Positions 63,881 through 64,000 of a DNA stretch of 64,000 nucleotides are shown piece after piece. Under the pieces are notes generated by a model that was given only the letters and a program-made list of their open reading frames with translations, had not been told where the DNA came from and did no database searches. Positions within the stretch are counted from its first letter, which is position 1. Every line of letters begins with the position of its first letter. The position numbers and the translations under genes were made by a program. This stretch comes from Cherax quadricarinatus (lineage: Eukaryota > Arthropoda > Malacostraca > Decapoda > Parastacidae), in contig NC_091303.1 of NCBI RefSeq assembly GCF_038502225.1, positions 28,513,193 to 28,577,192 of the forward strand. Reading direction: 5' to 3'.

Positions 63881-64000
63881 CAGTGGACCCCCGCATAACG
63901 ATGGCATCGCATAGCGATTTTTCCGCATAACGATTACTTTTATCGCAAAATTTTTGCCGCGCATACCGATCAAAAACCCGCATACCGATTTTCGTCCGAG
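63881..64000 (+). mobile_element. Tigger-alpha, left end at window edge
   Basis: CAGTGGACCCCCGCATAACG after TA 63879-63880. It then follows the left end of 9764 and 25564 closely (GATGGCATCGCATAGCGATT to CGATTTTCGTCCGAG). The element continues past the window. Its TA is shared with the end of the Tigger at 62627-63878. Confidence 0.85.

Noticed and set aside
1..64000. Endogenous viral insertions (for example nimavirus-like) or LTR retrotransposons
   Set aside because: No capsid, integrase, protease or viral polymerase motifs and no long terminal repeats were recognised; all polymerases seen are non-LTR RTs.

Overview
This is a stretch of invertebrate nuclear genome, most likely from a decapod crustacean (crayfish, lobster or shrimp). 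That assignment is inference from repeat types I associate with decapods: pogo/Tigger elements with CAGTGGACCCCC ends, tRNA-derived SINEs, tRNA-like fold-back repeats and very abundant simple repeats. There is no bacterial, viral or CRISPR content. Almost everything is transposable-element sequence, and much of it is nested.

Host gene: the only cellular gene I can support is the 3' end of MGME1, the mitochondrial genome maintenance exonuclease. It is two GT-AG-spliced terminal exons on the + strand (41841-41979 and 43357-43512). Upstream exons were not found and may lie outside the window, across TE-filled introns.

Layout. 1-8690: one minus-strand LINE (LINE-A, APE endonuclease plus RT, RTE-like) split by a 4-kb TTAA-target element (TTAA-1, 1202-5187), which itself carries a MITE and a LINE-B copy; a second LINE-B copy sits in the LINE-A 5' leader. 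8692-9262: TTAA-2 fragment and a tRNA-derived SINE. 9270-19195: a second LINE-A copy stretched to about 9.9 kb by a Tigger (9764-10906) and two TTAA-2 elements (11637-12714, 13442-17453). The second TTAA-2 element holds palindromic 18-bp arrays, inverted SINE tails and LINE-B copy 3. 19200-25562: repeat fragments, a 12-bp minisatellite, a LINE-A internal-deletion derivative interrupted by LINE-C, and tandem repeats. 25564-27894: a complete Tigger with an intact 596-aa transposase. 28205-31590: a dead Tigger of a second subfamily, split by LINE-D. 32030-35622: a full-length LINE-A with an uninterrupted 968-aa frame. 36416-41406: LINE-A copy 4, a MITE, and a Tigger whose catalytic core has been tandemly amplified. 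41841-43512: MGME1 exons. 44822-46554: a Tc1-type element rearranged into a long inverted repeat. 46555-57540: mostly unique AT-rich DNA, plus the cleanest TTAA-1 copy (49013-50502), MITEs and fold-back repeats. 57700-59165: a jerky-like transposase relic and a TTAA-2 fragment. 59936-61905: a 2-kb G-rich minisatellite with a SINE inside. 61906-64000: Tigger remnants, two of which abut across a single TA.

How the parts relate: the intact Tigger is a plausible source of enzyme for the TA-flanked MITEs. LINE-A is a plausible source of enzyme for its own internally deleted derivatives. The TTAA elements encode no recognisable transposase here, so they must depend on one supplied elsewhere. Family names and boundaries come from reading motifs and comparing copies within this window, not from database searches.
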